64,000 nt of DNA from the NCBI GenBank assembly GCA_016787065.1, contig JAEUVD010000052.1, positions 62,001-126,000 on the forward strand, written 5' to 3'. The notes under the pieces are model-generated. The model searched no databases. It was not told the origin of the DNA and saw only the letters and a list, made by a program, of their open reading frames with translations. This document shows positions 36,697 to 44,794 of the stretch, one piece after another. A program made the translations under genes and the position numbers. This stretch comes from Chitinophagaceae bacterium. GTDB lineage: Bacteria; Bacteroidota; Bacteroidia; Chitinophagales; Chitinophagaceae. Within the stretch, counting starts at the first letter, position 1; the number at the start of each line of letters is the position of its first letter.

Positions 36697-36728
36697 AAAA
36701 AGGCCATCCAATCGGATGGTCTTTTTTT
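36697..36728. terminator. Rho-independent terminator after the EGF-like lipoprotein gene
   Basis: Stem AAAAAGGCCATCC, loop AATC and GGATGGTCTTTTT with one G-T pair are followed by more T residues. This is a strong, A-tract-flanked terminator that closes the unit starting near 32.1 kb. Confidence 0.92.
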
Positions 36729-36851
36729 GTGCATGATCCTTTGAATAAAGGTTGCACTTACCGGATCTATTTTTCTACTATCGGTAGGTTACATTTTACT
36801 AGGTTGTAATTTCGTAGGAAGTCGTTTAGGTTTCATTTACAACCATCCCCT

Positions 36852-36859
36852 TATATTTG
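36852..36859 (+). promoter_or_regulatory. Bacteroidota -7 box (TATATTTG) for map
   Basis: This exact TAnnTTTG match lies 17 nt upstream of the TTG start at 36877 and after a strong terminator, a good position for the map promoter. The -33 region has no clear TTG. Confidence 0.45.
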
Positions 36860-36876
36860 CAGCTTAATTTAATACC

Positions 36877-37707
36877 TTGATTTACTACAAAACCCATGAT
36901 GAAATTGAGCAGATTCGTAAAAGCAATCTCTTAGTTTCAGCCTGCATTGCGGAATTGGCAAAAATTATTAAACCCGGTATAACCACCATGCAGCTTGATC
37001 AGGTGGCAGAAACCTTTATTCGCGATCATGGTGCCGAGCCAGCCTTCAAAGGCTATAAAGGATTTCCCTATACGTGTTGCCTGAGTGTAAATGCTGCGGT
37101 AGTACATGGTTTTGCAACCGATGACGAATTGAAAGAAGGTGATATTATCAGCGTGGATACCGGTGTTGTACTTAACGGATTTGTTGGCGATAGTGCTTAT
37201 ACCTTTGCCCTTGGCGAAATACCAAACGAAGTCCAGCAATTATTGCGAGTTACCAAGGAATCACTTTATTTAGGAATTAAGAAAGCTACCGTTGGCAATC
37301 GCATCGGCGATATCGCCTGGGCTATTCAGGAACATACTGAAAAGAAACATGGTTATGGCGTTGTACGTGAATTAACCGGTCATGGTGTTGGTAAAAAACT
37401 TCATGAAGAACCGGAAGTACCTAACTATGGAAAACGAGGTTCAGGTATTAAATTACAAGATGGTTTAGTAATTGCTATTGAACCTATGATAAACCTTGGC
37501 AAGAAAGATGTTTTTTGTGCCGACGATGGCTGGACTATTGTTACCAGTGATGGTAAACCATCGGCGCATTTTGAACATTCCATTGCCGTACGAAAAGGGA
37601 AAGCAGATATCCTTTCTTCGTTTAAACCTATTGAAGAGGCTGAGCGATTAAACCCAAATCTGTTTAGCGCTAATGTACCCGCCGACGCTCCAGTTGCTGC
37701 GCTATAA
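36877..37707 (+). CDS. map: Methionine aminopeptidase type I
   Basis: Map removes the initiator Met from new proteins. The 276 aa protein has the pita-bread fold and the full metal set D94 (SVDTG), D105 (GDSA), H169 (GHGVG), E202 (IEPM) and E233 (FEHS), plus H77 (VVHGF). The start is TTG, the first available in frame. The C-terminal tail of about 30 residues after the last motif is longer than in typical type I enzymes. Its last 38 nt overlap the convergent ABC permease gene in antisense. Confidence 0.95.
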   Translation: MIYYKTHDEIEQIRKSNLLVSACIAELAKIIKPGITTMQLDQVAETFIRDHGAEPAFKGYKGFPYTCCLSVNAAVVHGFATDDELKEGDIISVDTGVVLNGFVGDSAYTFALGEIPNEVQQLLRVTKESLYLGIKKATVGNRIGDIAWAIQEHTEKKHGYGVVRELTGHGVGKKLHEEPEVPNYGKRGSGIKLQDGLVIAIEPMINLGKKDVFCADDGWTIVTSDGKPSAHFEHSIAVRKGKADILSSFKPIEEAERLNPNLFSANVPADAPVAAL

Positions 37708-38956
37708 GCAAAGAAACAAGGCTACCAAAAACTAAAATTATACAAGGCTTTACTATTCCTATCCATCCGGATTGTCGTAATAAAACCTGATTCACGCCTT
37801 CCAAGCTCCAACGCATGGGAGACAGTACAGATACCGTTTTCAGCAACGAAGGCAGTACTTCTAAAGGAACCCATATACCCCCTATTGCCGATAAAATAAC
37901 GATAATAAGCGCAGCGAATGGCAAAGCTTGTTTTGTTGTATTAAAAAAGAAGCCAATAAGAATTCCGGTACAGGTTGCACTTGTTGCAATACAAACCAGA
38001 ACTACTAAAAGTTGCAAGGGCGCATCAGATAATTGAAGAGAGGGCAATCCAAACAGAGGCATTACAAAAACACCTACTAACAACATAGCCAAGAATTGTA
38101 ACACACCTAATACAATAAAGAAAATCATTTTGCCGATTAGAATATCTCGAATTGAACCCGGAATTAATTTAATACGAGTCCAACTTCCTGTTGATCGTTC
38201 TTGAATCAAGCTTTCACTAATTATTACCGTTAAAAAGAAAATACCAAAAATTGCCCAAGCCGGTACATTATGTTGAACCGAATTCATTTCCTTTAGTTTA
38301 GAATCTTGCGCTTGTAAGCTAAGCTCTTCTATCGTTACGGCATGAAGGTGTTTATCAAAATCAAATGATGAACTATCTTGATTGGATGCATTCAATCGTG
38401 CAATTCGATCTAGAATAATATCGGATTGTATGCGCGACAAAAATTTCTCTAACGCATTTTGAACAGCTAATTTAAAGGTTGGTTTCGCTGTTGGATCGAA
38501 AATTAATTGAATGTTATGTCCTGTACGCAACTCCCGTTCCGGAAGATGTGATGGCATACCAATTTTCTTCGCCATACCGTTCGCGATGGCATTGGCACTA
38601 TTTACAATTTCGGCACTTAACCCAGATGGCATTAAGATTGCAAACGGATATTTCCCTTGCTTAACCAGTTGCTTTGCGTTGTCGACTTCGATTACTTTTC
38701 CTTGCAAGGAATCATGGAGAATGAATGCTTTATTCTTATTCAATCCATCCACTAACAAGCTTGCCACTTTGCCTTTATCTTGATTGATTAAAAGAGCGTG
38801 ATGCACTACATTTCGGTAATCACGAAACGGCGCATCTTGAACCAAGGCCATTATAATGATGAGTAAAACCGGCATTGCAAATAACAACGCAATACCTCCC
38901 CAATCGCGACGCGTAACTTGCCATTCTTTGATAACCGTGGATATAATTCGTTTCAT
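37670..38956 (-). CDS. ABC-2 type exporter permease
   Basis: The 428 aa protein follows the YhiH/YbhR-like plan: one N-terminal helix (about 22-41), a large extracytoplasmic domain (about 45-235), then five helices in the C-terminal half, with NVPAWAIFGIFFLTV and ERSTGSWTRIKLIPGS typical of ABC-2 permeases. It pairs with the ATPase encoded 1 nt upstream. Relatives export drugs, lipids or antibiotics, and nothing here narrows the substrate. No HlyD-type adaptor gene accompanies the pair. Confidence 0.9.
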   Translation of the reverse strand: MKRIISTVIKEWQVTRRDWGGIALLFAMPVLLIIIMALVQDAPFRDYRNVVHHALLINQDKGKVASLLVDGLNKNKAFILHDSLQGKVIEVDNAKQLVKQGKYPFAILMPSGLSAEIVNSANAIANGMAKKIGMPSHLPERELRTGHNIQLIFDPTAKPTFKLAVQNALEKFLSRIQSDIILDRIARLNASNQDSSSFDFDKHLHAVTIEELSLQAQDSKLKEMNSVQHNVPAWAIFGIFFLTVIISESLIQERSTGSWTRIKLIPGSIRDILIGKMIFFIVLGVLQFLAMLLVGVFVMPLFGLPSLQLSDAPLQLLVVLVCIATSATCTGILIGFFFNTTKQALPFAALIIVILSAIGGIWVPLEVLPSLLKTVSVLSPMRWSLEGVNQVLLRQSGWIGIVKPCIILVFGSLVSLLIAQQLERRRVH

Positions 38957-38957
38957 A

Positions 38958-39695
38958 TTAATCGCGAAGGGCTATTCCAGTTAATTTTAAAAATAGATGT
39001 TCTAAGTTTTGTGCTTCATGCTCTGAGATAAGTTTCGACGGCTCTCCTTGAACAATTTTCTTACCTGCATCGATAATGAGTACTTCATGACACAATGTTT
39101 CAGCCTCTTCAAGAATGTGTGATGTATAAATGATACTATTCCCAAGCTGATGATACTTCTTTAAAAATTCAAGTATCATATTGCGCGATTGCACATCCAC
39201 ACCAGCGGTTGGTTCATCGAGTATTAATAATTTCGGTTGATGCAATAAAGAAGCAATGATATTAGCACGTCGTTTCATGCCTCCTGAAAAATGACGAATT
39301 TGTTTTTTACGATGTTCAAACAAACCAAATTCTTGTAAATACGTTTCAATGCGTTTGCGAAGTTCCTCTTTAGGAATATTATATAAACTTCCAAAATACA
39401 ATAAATTCTCCTCGCAAGATAAGGTTGCATACATGGCAATTTGTTGCGGTACAATACCGATTTGTTGCACCAGTCCGGTTTTTGCTTCGCGAATATTTTC
39501 GCCCATCAAAAATATATCGCCACGATACTCCGTAATTAATCCGGAAACGATAGATAACGTTGTTGTTTTACCAGCTCCATTTGGGCCTAATAAGCCAATG
39601 ATTTTGTCATTAGGGAATTGAAAACTTAATCCATTAATACTGGCAGTTTCGGCACCCGAAAATTTCTTATATAAATTCTCTACCCTAAGCATCAC
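38958..39695 (-). CDS. ABC transporter ATP-binding protein
   Basis: The 245 aa ATPase shows Walker A GPNGAGKTTT, a Q-loop (VPQQIAMY), signature HFSGGMKRR, Walker B LLILDEPTAGVD and the switch histidine in TSHILEEAE. This is the CcmA/DRA class that energises ABC-2 exporters. It lies directly before the permease gene (1 nt gap) and 3 nt after the surE stop, so the three genes form one minus-strand operon. Confidence 0.95.
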   Translation of the reverse strand: MMLRVENLYKKFSGAETASINGLSFQFPNDKIIGLLGPNGAGKTTTLSIVSGLITEYRGDIFLMGENIREAKTGLVQQIGIVPQQIAMYATLSCEENLLYFGSLYNIPKEELRKRIETYLQEFGLFEHRKKQIRHFSGGMKRRANIIASLLHQPKLLILDEPTAGVDVQSRNMILEFLKKYHQLGNSIIYTSHILEEAETLCHEVLIIDAGKKIVQGEPSKLISEHEAQNLEHLFLKLTGIALRD

Positions 39696-39698
39696 TTC

Positions 39699-40466
39699 TT
39701 AGAGTTTAATTTTCTTCAATAAATCATGATTCGTTAAATCATGCTGAATCGGTACAACAGAAGCATAATTATGATCAAGTGCCCAAATGTCTGTATCCTT
39801 CCCTTTATCTGTATTTACAAACTCACCGGTAAGCCAATAGTATTTTTTTCCCATAGGATCTTTACGCTCCAAAAAGTTCTCATTCCATTTTGCCTCGGCT
39901 TGTCGGCATAATTTAATACCCTTAAAATCATCTAAATCGATTTTCGGAATATTCACGTTATACAAGGCTTGCTTAGGCAGTATATCGTGCACCATGTGAT
40001 GAATTACTTCGTTGGCCACTTGTTGTGGTAACGAAAAATCGGCATTAAAGCTAAAATCAAGAAACGAAAAACCTGCCGCCGGAATACCTTCAAAAGAAGC
40101 CTCCATGGCTGCCGACATCGTTCCGGAATAAATAATATTAATGCTTGCATTGGAACCATGATTAATTCCACTGAAACAAAAATCAGGTTTCTTACCAAGC
40201 ACTTTATCAACAGCAAGCTTTACACAATCTACCGGTGTTCCGGAACATTGATAGGCTTCTATATCTCCAAATAATTTTACCGGATTCAATCGTAACGGAC
40301 GGCCTAATGTAATCGCGTGCCCCATGCCCGATTGCGGTGTATCAGGTGCCACCACTACTACCTCACCGTATTGCTTTGCCACTTCAACCAAAGCAGCAAT
40401 ACCCGGTGCCGTAACACCATCGTCGTTCGTAATTAATATCGTTGGTTTATGTTTTTTCTTGGTCAT
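39699..40466 (-). CDS. surE: 5'/3'-nucleotidase SurE
   Basis: SurE is a metal-dependent phosphatase for nucleoside monophosphates, linked to stress survival. The 255 aa protein has the N-terminal metal site TNDDG (13-17), the APDTPQSGMGHA loop with the metal-binding serine, and SGINHGSNASINIIYSGT in the centre, all hallmark SurE sequences. It starts the operon with the ABC-2 exporter. A 13-bp palindrome lies upstream at 40491-40503. Confidence 0.96.
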   Translation of the reverse strand: MTKKKHKPTILITNDDGVTAPGIAALVEVAKQYGEVVVVAPDTPQSGMGHAITLGRPLRLNPVKLFGDIEAYQCSGTPVDCVKLAVDKVLGKKPDFCFSGINHGSNASINIIYSGTMSAAMEASFEGIPAAGFSFLDFSFNADFSLPQQVANEVIHHMVHDILPKQALYNVNIPKIDLDDFKGIKLCRQAEAKWNENFLERKDPMGKKYYWLTGEFVNTDKGKDTDIWALDHNYASVVPIQHDLTNHDLLKKIKL

Positions 40467-40490
40467 AGTTTATTTTGTGTAAATCCTTAC

Positions 40491-40503
40491 AGCGTTTAAC
40501 GCT
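40491..40503. repeat. 13-bp palindrome upstream of surE
   Basis: AGCGTT-T-AACGCT is a perfect dyad 25 nt before the surE ATG. It could be an operator, but a chance occurrence cannot be excluded. Confidence 0.35.
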
Positions 40504-40640
40504 ATCAAAAATAAGTGTATTACAACGTATAGACAGTATTTATTCGGATAGGATGAAAACTCATCATCATTAGCCTTGAAACCATGTAAAACCAAATTCT
40601 TCGGCTATCTTCTAAATAAACCATAAGGTGATGTATGAAA

Positions 40641-41627
40641 TTAAAGGAATCCTTTTTCCTTCATCCAATCGTCGTTATAAATCTTGCCTACATAACGACT
40701 ACCATGATCGTGTAGCACCACAACCACTAAATCACCTTCTTTAAATTTATCTTTCATTTGAACAACACCCTGCACGGCAGCACCCGCGGAAGAACCTACA
40801 AATAAGCCTTCTTCTTTGGCTAATCGACGACACATGAGTAAACTTTCCTTATCATAAATTGTTTCCAAATGATCGATATATTGTGGATCGTAATTCAACG
40901 GAATAAAATCCTCGCCCATACCTTCAACAGCGTAAACTTTAGCTAATTCCGGTTTAACCTCACCGGTATCAAACCAATGCTTCAGAATTGAACCATCTGG
41001 ATCGATACCCAGTACTTGAACATTAGGATTTTGTTCTTTTAAATATTTACCCGTTCCAATCAACGTTCCTCCCGTTCCGGTTGAGGCCACGTAATGCGTA
41101 ATTTTACCTTCCGTTTGTTTCCAAATTTCAGGCCCGGTCGACATATAATGCGCTTCACGGTTACTTAAATTATTATATTGATCCGGATTCCAGCCTCCTC
41201 GTTCTTTAGCAATGCGTGCAGCCACAGAATAATAGGAACGCGGATCTTCCGGTTCAACGTTCGTAGGACAAACATGAACTTCGGCTCCCATGGCTCGTAG
41301 AATATCTACCTTCTCCTTACTCATTTTATCCGCCATTGTGAAAACGCACTTATACCCACGAGTTAAGGCAACCAAGGCCAAACCCATTCCGGTATTTCCA
41401 CTCGTACATTCCACAATGGTACCACCTGGTTGGAGGGCACCACTTTTTTCAGCATCTTCAATGAGCTTGAGCGCAATGCGATCTTTAATGCTATTGCCGG
41501 GATTAAAATATTCTACCTTGGCATAAACCGGACAAGGGAAATCACGAGTAATTGAGTTCAAACGGATAAGTGGCGTGTTACCAATGGCTTCCACCACATT
41601 ATCAAAAACGCGAAGGGATTTGTTCAT
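40641..41627 (-). CDS. Cysteine synthase / cystathionine beta-synthase-type PLP enzyme
   Basis: The 328 aa fold-type II PLP enzyme has PLP lysine K48 in GNSIKDR, the substrate loop TSGNTG (75-80), and the phosphate-binding STGTGGT. The motifs YFNPGNSIKDR, MADKMSKEKVDILRAMGAE, GIDPDGSI and the end WMKEKGFL are closer to the catalytic core of cystathionine beta-synthase than to O-acetylserine sulfhydrylase. The C-terminal CBS domain pair is missing. It could make cystathionine from homocysteine and serine or make cysteine. No cystathionine lyase or serine acetyltransferase gene is adjacent. Confidence 0.88.
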   Translation of the reverse strand: MNKSLRVFDNVVEAIGNTPLIRLNSITRDFPCPVYAKVEYFNPGNSIKDRIALKLIEDAEKSGALQPGGTIVECTSGNTGMGLALVALTRGYKCVFTMADKMSKEKVDILRAMGAEVHVCPTNVEPEDPRSYYSVAARIAKERGGWNPDQYNNLSNREAHYMSTGPEIWKQTEGKITHYVASTGTGGTLIGTGKYLKEQNPNVQVLGIDPDGSILKHWFDTGEVKPELAKVYAVEGMGEDFIPLNYDPQYIDHLETIYDKESLLMCRRLAKEEGLFVGSSAGAAVQGVVQMKDKFKEGDLVVVVLHDHGSRYVGKIYNDDWMKEKGFL

Positions 41628-41699
41628 GCGGCGAAAATAACCAAATTCTTTTCAACTTAAGACTCCTTTCAGTTTCAATTCAAAGAGAATCACGTTTAG

Positions 41700-42596
41700 C
41701 TAACATTCAAAGGTTGATCCTTCTGTAGCAAGCTCTACCGACATGAAAATAGTTTGTACTTCGGCTATAAATGGTTCGAGGTTTTTATATTTTGAAGAGA
41801 AATGGCCAATGAGTAATTTCTTCACCTGAGCAGCACGTGCTATTTCTGCGGCTTGCAAGGTTGTGCTGTGCATGCGTTGAGCAGCCTTATCTATCAAATC
41901 GTGTAAATAAGTGGTTTCATGATAGAGTAAATCGGCCTGAAAAATATGTTCAACCATTTCCGGAGCGAAACGGGTATCGGCAGCAAAAGCATATTTTTTA
42001 TCAGGTGAGCCAGCTTCACTTACCCATTCATTTTTGATAACACTTCCATCTTGTTTTGTATAATCAAATCCTTCGCTGAGTTTCTTGTAATAGTATTTTG
42101 GAATTTCATATTGTCGCAATTTATCCGGTAGTAAACGGCGTTTTCGTTTCTTTTCCGTAAATAAAAAACCATGGGTAGGAACACTATGATATACAGGAAA
42201 AGATTTAACTTCTAAAGTGTCGGTTTTGAGAAGAAGTTCGGCATCACCTTCTTTCAAAAAATGATAGTTAATTTTAAAACCGAGATCCCAAGGCAGTTGC
42301 AAATCGATGATAGCTTTTAAGGATGCATCACAATAAAGAAATAAATCGCGGGTTCTTCCTTTTAAAGACAGACTAGAAATAAAACCAACTAATCCGAAAT
42401 AATGATCCCCATGTAAATGAGAAATAAAAACATGATTGATGCGATCTGAACGAATTCCGAATTGCTGCATACGCATTTGAGCACCTTCGCCACAATCAAC
42501 CAAAAATAATTGCTCATGTACTTGTACTATTTGCGACGTTGGGTATCGGCCAAAGGCTGGTAACGCAGAATTATTTCCGAGAACGGTTACTTTCAT
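41700..42596 (-). CDS. rnz: Ribonuclease Z (tRNA 3' processing)
   Basis: RNase Z cuts the 3' trailer from tRNA precursors. The 298 aa metallo-beta-lactamase-fold enzyme has the zinc motif HLHGDH (60-65), further ligands in FAADTRFAPE and LLIGHFSSKY, and the flexible exosite arm (about 145-165) with basic residues. Its length matches the short bacterial form. It lies 24 nt after recO's stop and probably shares its transcript. Confidence 0.94.
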   Translation of the reverse strand: MKVTVLGNNSALPAFGRYPTSQIVQVHEQLFLVDCGEGAQMRMQQFGIRSDRINHVFISHLHGDHYFGLVGFISSLSLKGRTRDLFLYCDASLKAIIDLQLPWDLGFKINYHFLKEGDAELLLKTDTLEVKSFPVYHSVPTHGFLFTEKKRKRRLLPDKLRQYEIPKYYYKKLSEGFDYTKQDGSVIKNEWVSEAGSPDKKYAFAADTRFAPEMVEHIFQADLLYHETTYLHDLIDKAAQRMHSTTLQAAEIARAAQVKKLLIGHFSSKYKNLEPFIAEVQTIFMSVELATEGSTFEC

Positions 42597-42620
42597 TGCA
42601 ACACGAAAGTAAGCTTAACC

Positions 42621-43352
42621 TTACAAAATTTCCGGCAGAACTTCGAGGCTTTTTATTTTGCCCATGCCATTTACATGAAGTTGAAGATATCGAATCAGAA
42701 GATGAATAAGTTCCAACCGTTGCTCTCTATTCAAGGCAATAGTATGTCCTTCAAAAAGTGAGAGCGAATTCAATTGTGAAATCACTTCAGCATATTTACC
42801 ATCTACGAATTCTAAACTATGTTTATGTGTTGTGGCAACATAACTTCCATTTTGAAGATCGAGAATCGGAGTTTCAGGAGTATATTGATCGTGAATACCA
42901 AAGCCCATCAAACTGGCTAATTGCAACGAAAATTGTAAATGGAAATTAGCGAGTTTATCTTGTTCAAACTGATCTAAATGATATACGGATTGGGTAAGAA
43001 ATTCATACAGTTCTTCATTCGTTTCAGGTTGTGTAACCACTTTGGTAAACAGTTCGATACAAAATAACAACATGCTTTGTCGCACCATAGAGTGTTGCAA
43101 CTGTTCGCTCCAATAGTGCATTTTAGCTTCGCGAATGCGTTGAAGATTTTTATTCGGAGTATGATAAACTTGAATCTCCAGAATACTACCCGGTTGAAAC
43201 AGATTGGCTTTGTGCCCTGATTTTTTTTCACTTCGAACCCCTTGCAGTAAATAACTCTGTAACCCAAAAGCCTGGGTAAACATCTTACAAATTAAACTAG
43301 TATCGCCATATTTTACATTGTGTAAAACAACAGCTTGTGTTTCCTTTATCAT
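42621..43352 (-). CDS. recO: DNA repair protein RecO
   Basis: RecO works with RecR to load RecA on single-stranded DNA. The 243 aa protein starts MIKETQAVVLHNVKYGDTS (OB-fold N-domain) and has the helical C-domain with SLMGFGIHDQY. The four zinc cysteines of some RecO proteins are absent. The ATG at 43352 is preferred over one 27 nt upstream because it forms an ATGA overlap with the folP stop and gives the conserved N-terminus. Confidence 0.93.
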   Translation of the reverse strand: MIKETQAVVLHNVKYGDTSLICKMFTQAFGLQSYLLQGVRSEKKSGHKANLFQPGSILEIQVYHTPNKNLQRIREAKMHYWSEQLQHSMVRQSMLLFCIELFTKVVTQPETNEELYEFLTQSVYHLDQFEQDKLANFHLQFSLQLASLMGFGIHDQYTPETPILDLQNGSYVATTHKHSLEFVDGKYAEVISQLNSLSLFEGHTIALNREQRLELIHLLIRYLQLHVNGMGKIKSLEVLPEIL

Positions 43353-44200
43353 GATGCAGCGTCTTCTAAGGTATTCCACAAGGTTACAGCCTCTTTGGCT
43401 TGTTTCACATCATGCACGCGAAGTATAGAGGCGTTTTTCATTAACGCGATGGTATGCAAAACTGTTGATCCATTTAACGCGTTTTCAACTGTGATGCCTA
43501 AAGGTTGTTGTACCATTTTCTTTCTGGAAATACCTACTAAAACAGGATGATTCAGGTTTGAAAAAATATCCAAGTTGGCCATTAGCTCATAATTATGGTG
43601 CATGGTTTTACCAAACCCAAAACCGGGATCGAGAATTACATCGTGTACACCATGCTTATGAAGCCATTTAATTTTCCGTTGAAAAAAAGCAAATACCTCT
43701 TGCACTACATTTTCATAGTGGGGTTGTTGCTGCATTGTTGCGGGAGTTCCTTGCATGTGCATGCAGATATAAGGTGCTTTATGTTTTGCCACCACTTGAA
43801 CCATGTGCTCATCTAAATTTCCTCCGCTAACATCGTTAATCATGGTTGCACCCAAGTGCAAAGCCTCATCGGCTAGAGCGCTTCGATACGTATCAATTGA
43901 AATAATAGCTTCCGGAAATGTATGGCGTATGGCTTTCAAGGCAGGTATAACCCGCTCTCGTTCTTCATCTAAAGAAATTTCAGTAGCACCAGGCCTTGTA
44001 CTCATTCCTCCTAAATCAAGCACGTTAGCACCTTCCGCTAACATCGTTTCGGCTAGTGCCAATAAATCGTTCACTTGTTGCTCTCGTCCTTGATTGAAAA
44101 ATGAATCGGGCGTACTATTTAAAATACCCATTACCCAAGGACTTGAAATATCAAGCAGATTACCTTTACAGTTTATGCTGAAACCTTTACTTTTGGCCAT
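43349..44200 (-). CDS. folP: Dihydropteroate synthase
   Basis: FolP joins p-aminobenzoate to the pterin pyrophosphate in folate synthesis. The 283 aa TIM-barrel enzyme shows MGILNSTPDSFF (24-35, pyrophosphate loop 1), DLGGMSTRPGA, SIDTYR, INDVSGG and the final region LVGISRKK. It overlaps recO by 4 nt. The divergent DUF1599 gene starts only 23 nt away. Confidence 0.96.
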   Translation of the reverse strand: MAKSKGFSINCKGNLLDISSPWVMGILNSTPDSFFNQGREQQVNDLLALAETMLAEGANVLDLGGMSTRPGATEISLDEERERVIPALKAIRHTFPEAIISIDTYRSALADEALHLGATMINDVSGGNLDEHMVQVVAKHKAPYICMHMQGTPATMQQQPHYENVVQEVFAFFQRKIKWLHKHGVHDVILDPGFGFGKTMHHNYELMANLDIFSNLNHPVLVGISRKKMVQQPLGITVENALNGSTVLHTIALMKNASILRVHDVKQAKEAVTLWNTLEDAAS

Positions 44201-44223
44201 TCCAAAACGAAGATAGTTTTTAC

Positions 44224-44757
44224 ATGTTACAAACGGAACAACAATACCAAGAGGTTATTGAAAGATGTCGACAAATTTTTACAAAAAAGGCTCAAGATTA
44301 TGGAACCTCGTGGCGGGTATTACGTCCGATTAGTATTGCCGATCAAATATTTATCAAAGCCCAACGCATACGAACCCTGCAAGAAAAGGGAGTTCAGAAA
44401 ATTGATGAAGATATTCATGGGGAATGGCGAGCGATTGTGAATTACGGCATCATTGCTTTAATACAAGATGAATTACTTCACGATGAACGCTGGGAACTTC
44501 CGTTAGAAGAAGCTATTATGTTGTATAACAAACATCTTCAGGAAACATTTGAATTGATGATGAATAAAAATCATGATTACGGTGAAGCGTGGCGTAGTAT
44601 GAGTCAGGAATCTTTTGCTGATCTTATACTCACAAAAATTCTTCGTATAAAACAAATCATTTCCAATGAAGGGAAAACGCAAATCTCAGAAGGGATGGAT
44701 TCGAATTTCAGAGATATTATTAACTATGCCGTTTTTGCACTCATTCAACCTAATTAG
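44224..44757 (+). CDS. DUF1599 protein with internally duplicated domain
   Basis: The 177 aa protein is two copies of one helical unit of about 80 residues. Copy 1 has KAQDYGTSWRVLR, FIKAQRIRTLQ and WRAIVNYGIIALIQ. Copy 2 has KNHDYGEAWRSM, LTKILRIKQI and FRDIINYAVFALIQ. The family has no proven function. The conserved DYG-WR and FRDIINY positions could form a nucleotide-binding site, as suggested for related families in modified-nucleotide loci. Its gene is often near folP in Bacteroidota, as here. Confidence 0.85.
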   Translation: MLQTEQQYQEVIERCRQIFTKKAQDYGTSWRVLRPISIADQIFIKAQRIRTLQEKGVQKIDEDIHGEWRAIVNYGIIALIQDELLHDERWELPLEEAIMLYNKHLQETFELMMNKNHDYGEAWRSMSQESFADLILTKILRIKQIISNEGKTQISEGMDSNFRDIINYAVFALIQPN

Positions 44758-44794
44758 ATTCAGCAAATTCCTTGTTGGCCTGTAACTTTATACC

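Noticed and set aside
37670..37707. Antisense overlap of map and the ABC permease as a sign of wrong frames
   Set aside because: Both ends read as sensible protein tails, and convergent overlaps of this size are common in compact genomes.
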